Under the pieces are notes generated by a model. That model searched no databases. It was not told the DNA's origin and worked only from the letters and a program-made list of their open reading frames with translations. The position numbers were made by a program, and so were the translations under genes. From positions 62,001 through 126,000 of the forward strand of contig NZ_JYJP01000051.1 in the NCBI RefSeq assembly GCF_001012815.1: DNA of 64,000 nucleotides, in the 5' to 3' direction. Position 1 is the first letter of the stretch. Every line of letters starts with the position of its first letter. This document shows, piece after piece, positions 21,028 through 30,560 of this stretch. The stretch comes from Vibrio mexicanus (GTDB taxonomy: Bacteria > Pseudomonadota > Gammaproteobacteria > Enterobacterales > Vibrionaceae).

Positions 21028-21155
21028 ATTACTTACCCACCTTTATTCGAAGTGCTGTTTAGAATACTGAACTGTCTATGTCGATTAGCTCCAAAGAGAA
21101 AGCTTTATGCACCCAATAGATCTAAGTTTTGTACTACAAAAATAACTATAGTGCA

Positions 21156-21173
21156 GTTGACGTAAACGTAAAC
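21156..21173. promoter_or_regulatory. Candidate LiuR box between ETF-QO and etfBA
   Basis: The ten bases ACGTAAACGT at 21160-21169 match the core of both arms of the liuR/ivdA operator, and TTGACG overlaps as there. On the minus strand TATAGT follows toward the ETF-QO gene. Control of etf genes by LiuR is known in related bacteria; its use here is inferred. Confidence 0.5.
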
Positions 21174-21286
21174 TTTACTAAGCTGAAAATTGTAAAGAAA
21201 CAAAACAAATCATGTTGCGAAATGTCACTTAATGGCTAGTTAAGCGCTATGTAATTTAGCGTAATAAAGTTAGGGAGAGGCAAGTA

Positions 21287-22027
21287 ATGAAAGTACTGGT
21301 TGGTATCAAAAGAGTTGTCGACCCATACGTGAAAGTAAGGGTAAAGGCCGACAAGAGCGGAGTCGAAAAGGACAACGTAAAAATGTCCATGAATCCGTTT
21401 TGTGAAATTGCAGTTGAAGAAGCCGTTCGATTAAAAGAAGCAGGCACTGCAGATGAGATCATTGTTGTTTCGGTTGGAGCGAAAGAGTGTCAGGAACAGC
21501 TTAGAGGCGCATTAGCGTTAGGGGCGGACAGAGCAATTCATGTTGATTCTGCTGATGACATTGAACCTTTAAACGTCGCCAAATTGTTCAAAGCACTGAT
21601 GACCCAAGAGGAAGCGCACCTAGTGATTCTTGGTAAACAATCGGTCGATACCGACAACAACCAAGTTGCCCAAATGCTGTCGGCTTTAATTGGTTGTTCA
21701 CAGGGAACATTCATTTCCCAATTAAACGTGAACGAGCAGGGTGTCGAAGTGACGCGCGAGGTGGATGGTGGGTTAGAAACCCTTCAGCTGTCGCTACCTG
21801 CGGTCATTAGTACAGATTTACGCCTCAATGAACCGAGGTATGCTTCACTTCCGAATATCATGAAAGCGCGGCAAAAGCCTTTAAATGAAATTGCCCCTGA
21901 AGAGTTAGGTGTTGAGATTAAGCAACACCAAGAGGTACTTGAAGTGTTCGCTCCAAAACCAAGAAGTGCGGGCGTCAAGCTAGATAGTGTTGATGAGCTA
22001 ATAGCAAAATTGTCATTGGCAGAGTAA
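21287..22027 (+). CDS. etfB: Electron transfer flavoprotein beta subunit
   Basis: 246-residue AMP-binding subunit of the soluble ETF heterodimer that takes electrons from acyl-CoA dehydrogenases. It starts MKVLVGIKRVVDPYVKVRVK, and KMSMNPFCEIAVEEAVRLKE and LGKQSVDTDNNQVAQMLSAL are family motifs. LRLNEPRYASLPNIMKARQKPL is the recognition-loop region with the conserved LPNIMKA. GGGAGAGG precedes the ATG. Followed by etfA after 35 bases. Frame intact. Serves LiuA and IvdC encoded upstream. Confidence 0.95.
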   Translation: MKVLVGIKRVVDPYVKVRVKADKSGVEKDNVKMSMNPFCEIAVEEAVRLKEAGTADEIIVVSVGAKECQEQLRGALALGADRAIHVDSADDIEPLNVAKLFKALMTQEEAHLVILGKQSVDTDNNQVAQMLSALIGCSQGTFISQLNVNEQGVEVTREVDGGLETLQLSLPAVISTDLRLNEPRYASLPNIMKARQKPLNEIAPEELGVEIKQHQEVLEVFAPKPRSAGVKLDSVDELIAKLSLAE

Positions 22028-22062
22028 TAGCCGTAAACACGCTGATTGATTAGGAGAGAACA

Positions 22063-23024
22063 ATGAGTGATTCGAACGTAAAGGTACTAATCATTGCAGA
22101 ACACGATGGGTCAGTACTGGCTGCGGAAACGTTAAAAGCGGTAACGGCCGCTCAGCAACTCAGACAATTTGCGGATTCCATAACGACAGATGTTCTCGTA
22201 TTTGGAAAAGGCTGCGCAACCGTAGTTGAATCGGCTAGCTGTATAGATGGTGTGAGCCAAGTGCTTGTTGTCGATTCCGATATTCGAGTAGCAGAAGCGA
22301 TGACAAGTTTAGTGTCTGACATCGCCAAGCAATACACGCATTTGATGGCGGCAGCGACGACTTTTGGTAAAAATCTGATGCCTAGAATTGCTGCCAAATT
22401 AGATGTTGGGCAATTGTCGGATGTCTCGCAGATCTTTGGCGTAGACACGGTTGTAAGGCCAATCTATGCAGGGAACGCTTTGGCGAAAGTACGTTCGCTC
22501 GACCCGTTGAAAGTGCTCACTGTAAGGGCGTCATCTTTTGAGAAAGCGGCTATGGGAGAGACGGCGACAGCACAATAACGAATATAGATGAGGTTTCGGT
22601 TGAATCTCCGACTCAATTTGTATCGATTACGAAAACCCAATCAGAGCGCCCAGAGTTGAGTTCTGCCAATGTGGTGGTGTCCGGAGGGCGTGGTTTAGGC
22701 AGCAAAGAAAACTTCGAGTTAGTTGAACAATTAGCTGATGCGCTCGGCGGCGCAGTTGGGGCGTCTAGAGCTGCTGTCGACGCTGGCTTTGTGCCTAATG
22801 ACATGCAAGTGGGTCAAACGGGTAAGATCGTTTCACCAGAGCTGTATTTCGCTGTGGGTATATCCGGTGCGATTCAACATATTGCGGGTATAAAAGATTC
22901 CAAGGTTATTGTCGCGATTAACAGCGATCCAGAAGCCCCGATTTTTGACGTAGCGGATTACGGGTTAGTCGGAGATTTGTTCGAAATTTTACCGGAACTA
23001 ATGTCCAAAGTTTCTAAGGTGTAG
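22063..23024 (+). CDS. etfA: Electron transfer flavoprotein alpha subunit, frameshifted
   Basis: FAD-binding ETF subunit, about 320 residues when repaired. The first part ([59 protein letters not shown]) is the domain I. The frame breaks close to 22556. Adding one G in GGGAGAGAC gives a continuous read through [21 protein letters not shown] to the FAD-binding domain [14 protein letters not shown], then [23 protein letters not shown] and [19 protein letters not shown]. Cotranscribed with etfB. With the break, a protein lacking FAD binding would be made, which would block the pathway. Confidence 0.93.
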
Positions 23025-23098
23025 GTGCTATAAGGTAACGTTTAGGAACACACATTGACGGCATATTTTGAGTAAAGCGATATAGACTGATAAAAAAG

Positions 23099-23121
23099 CG
23101 CCCATAATTGATGTATGGGCG
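23099..23121. terminator. Terminator between etfA and bkd E2
   Basis: Eight-bp stem CGCCCATA/TATGGGCG with a seven-base loop, A run before and TCTTTAGTTTTT after. Lies between convergent genes. Confidence 0.78.
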
Positions 23122-23168
23122 TCTTTAGTTTTTATAAAGCTAATTGGGCATTGCTAATCTGTTTCTAA

Positions 23169-24328
23169 TTACCTTTCAAGATCGTTAACCAAGGCTTTGA
23201 TAAATCTTGCGGCTTCGCCTCCAGTACAAGCTCTGTGGTCGAATGTCATTGAAAGCGGCATAACTTTAATAGCGACAGGCTTGCCTTCTCTTATTACTAC
23301 CCGTTCAATCAAGCGCCCAGCGCCAACTATGGCAACTTGAGGGGGCGATACCACCGGGGTCGCGAAAATACCACCAATCGCGCCAAAGTTTGATAGCGTA
23401 ATAGTCGCATGCTGCAACTGCTCACGGCCAATTTTACGCTCTCTGATTCCTGCCACGGTGTCGTCAAGCCACTTTCTAACACCTTTAGCAGAAACATCAT
23501 CGGCATGACGAAGTACTGGCACGTATAGGCCATGCTTGCTATCAACAGCGACACCAATATTGACGTTGCTATGCACACAGCGTGTCATCGTATCTGCATC
23601 AAACCATGCATTTAAAGCAGGCTCTTGTTCGCAAGCGTAAACAACAGCTTGGATAAGGCGTACCGAGATATCTTCCTTGGCAGACCAGTTGTCGAGCGAG
23701 GCTTCTTCGGTAATCGTTACGTCGGCAACATGTTGATGCGACTGTGCCATGGCGTCGACCATTGTTCGCCTAGCACCTTTTAACACTTCGGTGCCTGGTA
23801 ATTGCTTGTCACAGGCGCGATAAATGTCAGCGTCGATAATCACGCCATCTTGGCCACTGCCAGAGACCTTATGAAGATCAACCCCAGTTTTTGTGCTAGC
23901 TTGCGTGCCGAAGGCATCGCGGAGATCAAATTATCTGGCGTGATATTGTGGGTGCTACCAATCCAAAAATCATCAACCTCAACGCTGTGCGCATGGTGAG
24001 ATACATTGCCCACAACCGTAGCAGCGTCAGTTTGGCTGGTTTTAGTTTCGTTTGCTCCTTTAGATGTTAACGCTCGATTCGAATTTTCTGAATGGCTTTC
24101 ATCGATTTCCAATAGTAATGAGCCTATTTCAATCACATCACCTTCGTTACCTAAGCGACTAATGATCTTGCCACCAAATGGGGCGGGAACCTCGACGACG
24201 GCTTTCGCTGTTTCTACGGTCAACACTATTTGATCAAGTTTGACCACTTCGCCCACGTCAACATGCCATTTGACGATTTCTGATTCGGCTAACCCTTCAC
24301 CTAAATCGGGTAACATAAACGTCTTCAT
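23169..24328 (-). CDS. bkdB: Branched-chain 2-ketoacid dehydrogenase E2 (dihydrolipoyl acyltransferase), frameshifted
   Basis: Core of the BCKDH complex, about 386 residues when repaired. The lipoyl domain comes first (FMLPDLGEGLAESEIVKW, lipoyl lysine in VETAKAVVEVPAP), then a linker, then the E1/E3-binding motif (SARKLAQKLG). The frame breaks at 23882-23885, a G run on the coding strand; adding one G gives LGVDLHKVSGSGQDGVI. The catalytic domain ends with MSMTFDHRACTGGEAARF, carrying the active-site histidine. ATG 24328 overlaps the E1-beta stop as ATGA and has GGAGGG upstream, so translation is coupled. No E3 gene is nearby; the cell's shared Lpd is presumably used. Confidence 0.92.
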
Positions 24329-25323
24329 TTCCAACCCTCCATGAGCTCTCTCGCTGCGAGAACAATATCTTGTTCTTTAACAAGGTAGTAATCTTCATTT
24401 CGGTAATAAGGCATCACGGTATCAAATCCCGTCACACGTTTTGGTGGTGCTTTAAGCATGCAAAGCGCTTGCTCAGCGACACGTGTAATGATTTCGGCAC
24501 CTACGCCACAAGATTGACTGGCTTCATGAACAACAAGCAGTCGGTTTGTTTTTGCCAACGATTTGATGATGGAGTCCATATCAATCGGCTTGATACTCGC
24601 TAAGTCAATGACTTCGGCCTCTATCCCTTGCTTTGACAAAGTTTGTGCAGCTTGGAGGCTTTCCACGACACAGGCTCCCCAAGTAACTAACGTAAGATCT
24701 CGTCCTTTTCTAAGCGTGTAACAGGTTCCGAGTGGTAGAGCCTCACCGTTGTCGACAACGACAGATTTTACGGTTCGGTAGATGCGTTTGGGCTCGAAAA
24801 ACATGACAGGGTCTTCAGATCGTATTGCAGCCAGCAACAGCCCATAAGCGCGCTGAGGTGATGAAGGAATCACTACTTGGAAGCCCGCAGTATGGGCGAA
24901 CAACGCCTCAATACTCTCCGAGTGATGCTCGGGCGCATGAATACCACCACCAAAAGGAGCTCTAAACACGGCGGGGCAGGTCAAACGCCCACGAGTACGA
25001 TTTCGAATTCTCGCAGCATGGCACATCAAATGTTCTAATGTTGGGAAAACAAAACCTTGAAATTGAAACTCAGCAACGGGTCGTAGCCCTTGTGAAGCCA
25101 TCCCAACAGTCACACCGCCAATTAGCGCTTCTGCAAGTGGTGTATCGATAACCCGTCTTAATCCAAATCGTTCTTTCAATCCAACCGTCGCGCGAAACAC
25201 GCCGCCGTTATCACCGATGTCTTCACCTAAGGCAACAACAGAACTGTCCTTTTCCATTTCATGGTGAAGCGCCAAATTAACTGCTTCAACAAGCGTTATT
25301 TCATTTGAGAGGGAGCTATTCAT
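24325..25323 (-). CDS. bkdA2: Branched-chain 2-ketoacid dehydrogenase E1 beta subunit
   Basis: 332-residue subunit that completes the thiamine-diphosphate site of E1. Motifs: VVALGEDIGDNGGVFRATVGL, DTPLAEALIGGVTVGMASQGLRPVAEFQF, CPAVFRAPFGGGIHAPEHHSES, VVIPSSPQRAYGLLLAAIRSEDPVMFFEPK and the C-terminal GFDTVMPYYRNEDYYL. Its start overlaps the E1 alpha stop by eight bases and its stop overlaps the E2 start by four. Frame intact. Middle gene of the bkd operon that produces isovaleryl-, isobutyryl- and 2-methylbutyryl-CoA. Confidence 0.94.
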   Translation of the reverse strand: MNSSLSNEITLVEAVNLALHHEMEKDSSVVALGEDIGDNGGVFRATVGLKERFGLRRVIDTPLAEALIGGVTVGMASQGLRPVAEFQFQGFVFPTLEHLMCHAARIRNRTRGRLTCPAVFRAPFGGGIHAPEHHSESIEALFAHTAGFQVVIPSSPQRAYGLLLAAIRSEDPVMFFEPKRIYRTVKSVVVDNGEALPLGTCYTLRKGRDLTLVTWGACVVESLQAAQTLSKQGIEAEVIDLASIKPIDMDSIIKSLAKTNRLLVVHEASQSCGVGAEIITRVAEQALCMLKAPPKRVTGFDTVMPYYRNEDYYLVKEQDIVLAARELMEGWK

Positions 25324-26413
25324 GTTTACCTCCCTGCATACGCATTGCCTTGTTGATCAGCGCATCACGTTGTGGGTGCAGTTCCTTGGGAAGCGTTTCG
25401 TATAGATAATCAAACCCACTTTCGGGTGGTTGCGGAGAAAGGGCGAGATAACGTTGCACGGCTTGCTCGACGGTCGCTTTCGATTCTTCTAGTGCTTTGT
25501 TCTCTTTGTGCTCATCCCAAAGCCCCTGTGACATTAAGAAAGATTTGTGCCTTTCTATCGGGTCATATTTCCATGCTTGTTGAAGTTCATCATCGCTGCG
25601 GTATCGGCTAGCGTCGTCTGCCGTGGTGTGATCGCTCAATCGATAACTTATCGCTTCAATGAGGGTTGGTCCTTTTCCTTTTCTGGCTCGATCGAGTGCT
25701 TGCAAAATGGTGTCATAAATTGCAACCACGTCATTGCCATCAACGGTGATCCCTTTTATCCCGGCTCCTTTGGCTTTTTCGGAGAGGTAATCAGCAGCAC
25801 ATTGTAGTTTTCTTGGAACAGAGATGGCCCATTGATTGTTATTAACGACAAAAACTAGGGGGAGGTTCCATGCGCCCGCACAGTTAATTGACTCCAAAAA
25901 GTCGCCTTTAGAGGTCGCACCGTCACCACAAGTGACTAAGGCTGCGTTATGATTACCTTCGATCTTTAGGGCCGCTGCCACACCTACGGCGTGCGTGCAT
26001 TGAGTAGCGATCGGAACGCAAAATGGAAGGTCACGGCATCGAGAATCGGGTTCATCATCGAAATCGAAATGGCTGCCTCGTTCATCGCCTCCCCAATATT
26101 GGAGGTTTTTCTCCATAGCGATACCACGTACCCACATTGCAGGCATATCGCGATAGTAGGGGATAAATACGTCTTGTCGGGTTAAAGCTCGTCCAATGGC
26201 TACACCAATCGCTTCGGCACCAAGATGCGAAGGGTAGGTGCCTAGCTGGCCGGTACGTTGGAGTGCGACAGCTTTGTAGTCATAGGTACGAGCGGTCAAC
26301 ATGTCTGTGTAAAGAGTACGAAGAATATTGGGCTCAGCCCATCCGGGCAGGGGCAAGGTTATATCGCCATGGTGGTTGACGAACCGTTTCATTGGTAATG
26401 CTTGAACGTTCAT
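25316..26413 (-). CDS. bkdA1: Branched-chain 2-ketoacid dehydrogenase E1 alpha subunit
   Basis: 365-residue thiamine-diphosphate subunit. The cofactor motif is VTCGDGATSKGDFLESINCAGAWNLPLVFVVNNNQWAIS (GDG to NN). YRDMPAMWVRG and QCTHAVGVAAALK are E1 alpha hallmarks, and ISYRLSDHTTADDASRYRSDDE is the region phosphorylated in the eukaryotic enzyme. AAGGAG lies seven bases before the ATG. First gene of the operon. Unlike liu and etf, no LiuR-type box was found in the 514 bases upstream, so its regulation may differ. Confidence 0.94.
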   Translation of the reverse strand: MNVQALPMKRFVNHHGDITLPLPGWAEPNILRTLYTDMLTARTYDYKAVALQRTGQLGTYPSHLGAEAIGVAIGRALTRQDVFIPYYRDMPAMWVRGIAMEKNLQYWGGDERGSHFDFDDEPDSRCRDLPFCVPIATQCTHAVGVAAALKIEGNHNAALVTCGDGATSKGDFLESINCAGAWNLPLVFVVNNNQWAISVPRKLQCAADYLSEKAKGAGIKGITVDGNDVVAIYDTILQALDRARKGKGPTLIEAISYRLSDHTTADDASRYRSDDELQQAWKYDPIERHKSFLMSQGLWDEHKENKALEESKATVEQAVQRYLALSPQPPESGFDYLYETLPKELHPQRDALINKAMRMQGGKHE

Positions 26414-26927
26414 CTCAAGCTCCTTCTTGCATGAAGCCCTTTGCTAAACGGGCCTCGAAACATGCGTACCAATCTGTGATCGCGGTGATGCGCCGTAAAG
26501 TCAATCATCTTGATTGAATAAAACACTCTACTGCTATTCGCTAGTTGAGCGTTTTAATAAGCTGCGCAACGACTCGATTTTAGTGATGAATCTTGGTACA
26601 ACCGATTACATTAAGTGTAACAACTTTGTTAAATCTCGCCTTTTTTAGACTGAATTAGCATGTAAAAATTTTCTTACATAACTAATATTTGTAGTTAGAA
26701 ATAGTAACGATTGAGATCTGCTACTCGAAAAAGCAGCAGATCTAATGTGCTAATTGACAAGTTAGTAGAATATGATTTTGTTGCACTCTTTATGTGTCTA
26801 GTTATTAATCGTATGAGTAGCCAATCAGTGATATTTACTAATATTGCCGTTTCGTCAATTGCTTAGGATAAAGTTAGAATGTTAGGGTTAATGTACAGCG
26901 TGTCTAACCAATGTAGGGGCTCCAAGC
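26414..26927. other. 514-bp intergenic region between bkd and yegS
   Basis: No convincing gene. It holds an operator-like palindrome, TTACA-TTAAG-TGTAA at 26606-26620, and a nine-bp hairpin (AGATCTGCT 26714-26722 with AGCAGATCT 26735-26743, loop 12). Both bkd and yegS promoters must lie here. The region is AT-rich. No factor can be named for the palindrome. Confidence 0.5.
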
Positions 26928-27836
26928 ATGACAACTCGATTACTCATAAATGGTAAAAAAGCTGGACTCGAGGAAGTACGCAATGCCGTATTTACACTGA
27001 GAAAAGAGGGCTATGATATCCAAGTTAGGCCGACGTGGGAGTCTGGGGATATAGAGCGATTGGTTTTAGAAGCGGCCGAGCAGGGCGTCACTCGTTTGAT
27101 TGCTGGCGGGGGTGATGGCACGGTAAATGAAGTGGTTGATGCAATGCTAAAACAGGCGTTTACTGATTGTGAACTCGCTGTACTCCCTCTTGGTACTGCC
27201 AATGACTTTGCTACTGCTTGCCATATTCCAACGGATTCTTACTACGAAGCTTTGAAACTGGCTGTAAACGGAAAAAGCGTGTCGATTGATGTCGGTAAAG
27301 CTAATGAACGTCACTTCGTTAACATTGCCACTGCCGGATTTGGTGCTCAAGTGACCGCCACGACTCCTGTCGCACTGAAAAACTTTTTGGGTGGCGGCGC
27401 ATACACGCTCTCGGGATTGGTTCAGGCCATCAATTTCCAGCCATTTAAGGGGCAGGTGAAATATGATGGCATCAGTAAAACGTCTCATGTGGTGGTTGGG
27501 GCGATTTGTAATGGTAAGCAAGCAGGCGGAGGTCAGGTTCTTGCCCCAAATGCTTTGCTTAACGACGGATATTTAGAGGCCGTTGCATTAGAAGAGTTTA
27601 CCCCAGCCGATATCCCAACTGTGATTGAAGAACTTACTAATCATCAACCGTTTGTCGGTAAGTTTGTAAAACGCGAACGAGTAAAACGTGTTGAATGGTC
27701 TTCTGATACGGTAATGCCTATTAATCTTGATGGCGAACCAATTTCAGAGCTCAACGTTGTTATTTCCGTGATTCCATCTGCTATTCGATTGGTGGTCCCT
27801 GAAGATTGCCCCTTGATTGGTAAAGTCAGTGCCTAG
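26928..27836 (+). CDS. yegS: Lipid kinase YegS
   Basis: Diacylglycerol-kinase-fold lipid kinase, 302 residues, the usual length for YegS. The nucleotide-binding loop is LIAGGGDGTVNEVVDAML followed by LPLGTANDFATACHIP, both diagnostic. DVGKANERHFVNIATAGFGAQVTATTP and INLDGEP near the C-terminus complete the fold. Phosphatidylglycerol is the proposed substrate for E. coli YegS. AGGGGCTCC precedes the ATG. Frame intact; the next gene overlaps or abuts the stop. Confidence 0.94.
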   Translation: MTTRLLINGKKAGLEEVRNAVFTLRKEGYDIQVRPTWESGDIERLVLEAAEQGVTRLIAGGGDGTVNEVVDAMLKQAFTDCELAVLPLGTANDFATACHIPTDSYYEALKLAVNGKSVSIDVGKANERHFVNIATAGFGAQVTATTPVALKNFLGGGAYTLSGLVQAINFQPFKGQVKYDGISKTSHVVVGAICNGKQAGGGQVLAPNALLNDGYLEAVALEEFTPADIPTVIEELTNHQPFVGKFVKRERVKRVEWSSDTVMPINLDGEPISELNVVISVIPSAIRLVVPEDCPLIGKVSA

Positions 27837-27867
27837 AAAGTCATCGCGATGCAAGAATTCAGACAAC

Positions 27868-28245
27868 GTGATAGTTATCCCTTTACCTTCGCTAATCCAT
27901 AGAATTGGTAGGGAGCAGGCAAACGAACTTAAAAGTCTGGCACAACCGTTTCATTGTTCAGTAGGGAGAGTTCGTCGCTCTCGTAATTGGCAACTATCAG
28001 GGGAGCCAGACCAGCTCGCAAAGCTTGTCTCAAGCCTGAAGGAAATGGATATCGAAGGCTGGTCTTTTGTTCTGTCAAAGAGCGAAGCTGTTCTTAGTCA
28101 GGTAAAACCAAAGGAAACACTAGAAGACAAACTAGCACGACTATTGCGACAAGATCCTAACATGACACTGAGTGCTTTGATGGAACAGACTCACTGCAGT
28201 CAAACGGAGGCACGCAAAGCAAGGTTCGCTGCCGACGACTGGTAA
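27868..28245 (+). CDS. Ribosome-recycling-factor-family protein of vibrios
   Basis: About 125 residues from GTG 27868 (VIVIPLPSLIHRIG), the point matching the usual start of this vibrio family, which databases call ribosome recycling factor family protein. True RRF has a different sequence, so the name should not be taken as function. A TTG at 27817 overlapping yegS would give 142 residues; neither start has a good ribosome site. RVRRSRNWQLSGEPDQL is the recognisable core and a Lys/Leu-rich C-terminal segment follows (LEDKLARLLRQDPNMTLSALMEQTHCSQTEARKARF), resembling a helix-turn-helix. Confidence 0.72.
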   Translation: MIVIPLPSLIHRIGREQANELKSLAQPFHCSVGRVRRSRNWQLSGEPDQLAKLVSSLKEMDIEGWSFVLSKSEAVLSQVKPKETLEDKLARLLRQDPNMTLSALMEQTHCSQTEARKARFAADDW

Positions 28246-28348
28246 TGCTGTTTGCTTCTTACGAGCACTTCCAAAATCTCACCTATAATCAGTTAGTAGT
28301 GATTATTTTAGCGATTAATGTAATGGGTAACTAAAAGGCTCGGATGTG

Positions 28349-29053
28349 ATGACAAGAGTATTAATTTCACTGTTGACGTTCACTTTGTACGCATCACCGT
28401 TGTACGCAGAGTATAAGATGCATTTCTTTTTGCCTGAATTTGCCCCTTATACCGAAATGAGTGAATCGGGAGAGGCATTTGGAATCGGAATTGACAAAAT
28501 GATTCCGATTCTAGATGCACTTGATGTTGAATACACATTCCAAGTCGGATCGAATCACGGACGTGCATTAGCGGAAATGAAAGCGGGGCGTTCTGATGGT
28601 TTTTTCATGGCCACTCGCAATGATATGCGTGACAGACACGGCGTCTTTTCTGACCAATTGATGGTGAATCGTTGGGTATGGATTATACGAGAAGAAGATA
28701 AAGAGAGCTTTAACCCCAAATTGCCTTCTTTTAAAACTCAAGCCAAAGTCGCGAGTTTACTGAATACCAATACGGAATATTACCTAACCAAGCATAAATA
28801 CAACAAACTCCCAGCTTCAAAAGATGCGGAAGAACTTTCTAAACGACTGTCGTATGGGGAACTCGACGCGATTTTAATTGCAGAAGTCGTGTTTATGCAT
28901 TCAATCAAAGAACAACACATGTTGGATTATCATGTTGCGCTTCATCAAGCCAAAGAGTTTGGGGTGTATATATCCCATGACTTTTTAGCAAAACATCCGA
29001 AGTTTATGGAAAAGCTCAATGCAGAAATCTTAAGGAATAGAGAGAAAGAATAA
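28349..29053 (+). CDS. Periplasmic solute-binding protein (SBP family 3 type)
   Basis: Exported protein of about 234 residues with signal peptide (ISLLTFTLYASPLYA). The mature part matches the transporter substrate-binding fold: FLPEFAPYTEMSESGEAFGIGIDKMIPILDAL, then MKAGRSDGFFMATRNDMRDRHGVFSDQL and LSYGELDAILIAE. No permease or ATPase gene is adjacent, so it is probably one of the orphan binding proteins common in vibrios and may act in sensing rather than uptake. The ATG at 28349 is chosen over the GTG immediately before it. Ligand unknown. Confidence 0.82.
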   Translation: MTRVLISLLTFTLYASPLYAEYKMHFFLPEFAPYTEMSESGEAFGIGIDKMIPILDALDVEYTFQVGSNHGRALAEMKAGRSDGFFMATRNDMRDRHGVFSDQLMVNRWVWIIREEDKESFNPKLPSFKTQAKVASLLNTNTEYYLTKHKYNKLPASKDAEELSKRLSYGELDAILIAEVVFMHSIKEQHMLDYHVALHQAKEFGVYISHDFLAKHPKFMEKLNAEILRNREKE

Positions 29054-29084
29054 GGGCCTCATGCATCCTTACAATCGGCCCTTA
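29051..29084. terminator. Hairpin between convergent genes
   Basis: Eight-bp stem TAAGGGCC/GGCCCTTA with an 18-base loop, between the binding-protein gene and the MATE gene. The first arm includes the stop codon. No T run, so termination is uncertain. Confidence 0.45.
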
Positions 29085-29096
29085 GGTGTGAGTTCT

Positions 29097-30482
29097 TTAC
29101 GCGCTTTGTGGTTGTTGGTCCTCCACTAAGTTGTTTATCCATTTCTTAGAATGAATGCGTTGAGATGTTAAGCCTATCTTGACGATCTCTTCAATTAGAA
29201 TGATCATCATTACCCAATCTAGCGGCCAAGCCAGAATGAGTGCGGTATAGTAGGCAAGAGGTATACCGATTCCCCATTGGCAAAATATATCGATGAATAT
29301 GCTGTACTTTATGTCCCCGCCGCTTTTGAGTACGCCTCCAATTCCGACCATATTGAACACTCGAAGCACCATACCAAAAGCCATGACTAAACAAACATTC
29401 ACCGCGAGATTAACGTCGGAAATCGGGCTAAGCGAAATGGCCTTGTAAATGAGGGGCTCTAACACGAGGCAAAGCACAGCAACCATGAATGCAATGGCGC
29501 AACTTATAACGACGTACCACCATGAAGTTTGATGCACGCGATGGTAGTTTTTAGCTCCAATTTCGTTACCCAAAATGACAGAGGCCGCTACGGCAAACCC
29601 GAGGAAAGCAGAAATCAACACGCTTTCTATCGGAGCAAGCAGCGATATGATGGCAAGCTCACTAACTCCTAACTGTCCAACAATGTAGTTGTATATTAAA
29701 AGACCGCTTGCCCACGCTGAATCATGGATAATCATTGGCGTTGCAACTTTCCAAAATCTATTGCGCTCACTCTTTTGCCAAGCTTGCAAATAGTGTTCCC
29801 GTTTCGGAATGAGATAGCGATATCGTTTAGCGACAATAGCGAACAGTACTATGGTTTGTATGAGTCGAGATATACTCGTACCAATTGCAGCACCAAGTAC
29901 CCCCAATTCTGGGAACCCAAATAGACCAAAGATAAGCAGTGCGTTGAGGATAAGATTCACAACGATCGCTAAGATACTGACATAGGTAGGTAGCTTTGCT
30001 TCACCAACTGAGCGAAGAGCAGTTTCAAGCGGGACGACCAAAGCTGTACACACTAACGTAAACCCAGTGACATAGAGATACTCTGTGGCCAAAGTGATAT
30101 ATGCAGGATCATTGGCGATTAGAGAAACTATATACTCAGGTTCCACGACATACAGTAATGAAAAGGGTACAGTGAACACAAGTGCAATTGCCCAGCTCTG
30201 AACTAATGTTCGCTTAAGGCCATCAAGGTTCTTAGAACCAAAATACTGTGAACCCAAGATACCGACTGCACCACTAACACCGACAACTAATATTAAGTTA
30301 AAGAAGAAAATACGGTTACCTACGCCAACGGCAGCGGTTGCTGATTCACCAAGTTGGCTAACCATAAATATGTCTACCACACCGAGCAGTGAAAACAGCA
30401 TAGACTGCATAGATACTGGTAGGCCGATGGATATCAGCTTGTGCCAGAAACTACGGTCAAGAGAATGGGCTGTATGAATCAT
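29097..30482 (-). CDS. MATE-family efflux transporter
   Basis: Inner-membrane cation-coupled exporter of 461 residues with about twelve hydrophobic segments. MSLL-type N-terminal motif MQSMLFSLLGVVDIFMVSQLGESATAAVGVGN and the repeat-half equivalents LGFAVAASVILGNEIGAKN are characteristic of the NorM/DinF superfamily. LETALRSVGEAKLPTYVSILAIVVNLILNALLIFG is the linker end of the first half. Frame intact. It is divergent from the AraC regulator at 30.6 kb, across 78 bases, a likely local regulator. Substrate unknown. Confidence 0.92.
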   Translation of the reverse strand: MIHTAHSLDRSFWHKLISIGLPVSMQSMLFSLLGVVDIFMVSQLGESATAAVGVGNRIFFFNLILVVGVSGAVGILGSQYFGSKNLDGLKRTLVQSWAIALVFTVPFSLLYVVEPEYIVSLIANDPAYITLATEYLYVTGFTLVCTALVVPLETALRSVGEAKLPTYVSILAIVVNLILNALLIFGLFGFPELGVLGAAIGTSISRLIQTIVLFAIVAKRYRYLIPKREHYLQAWQKSERNRFWKVATPMIIHDSAWASGLLIYNYIVGQLGVSELAIISLLAPIESVLISAFLGFAVAASVILGNEIGAKNYHRVHQTSWWYVVISCAIAFMVAVLCLVLEPLIYKAISLSPISDVNLAVNVCLVMAFGMVLRVFNMVGIGGVLKSGGDIKYSIFIDIFCQWGIGIPLAYYTALILAWPLDWVMMIILIEEIVKIGLTSQRIHSKKWINNLVEDQQPQSA

Positions 30483-30560
30483 GGTGTCACTCTTTAAATA
30501 GTGGTTTATACGTGTATAGCTTCACAGAGCTTTGTTTAAGTTCTTATCAGTAGTGTATAT

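Noticed and set aside
26506..26530. Possible LiuR box upstream of bkdA1 (TTGACTTTACGG on the minus strand near 26510)
   Set aside because: Only a partial match; the ACGTAAACGT core and second half-site are missing.
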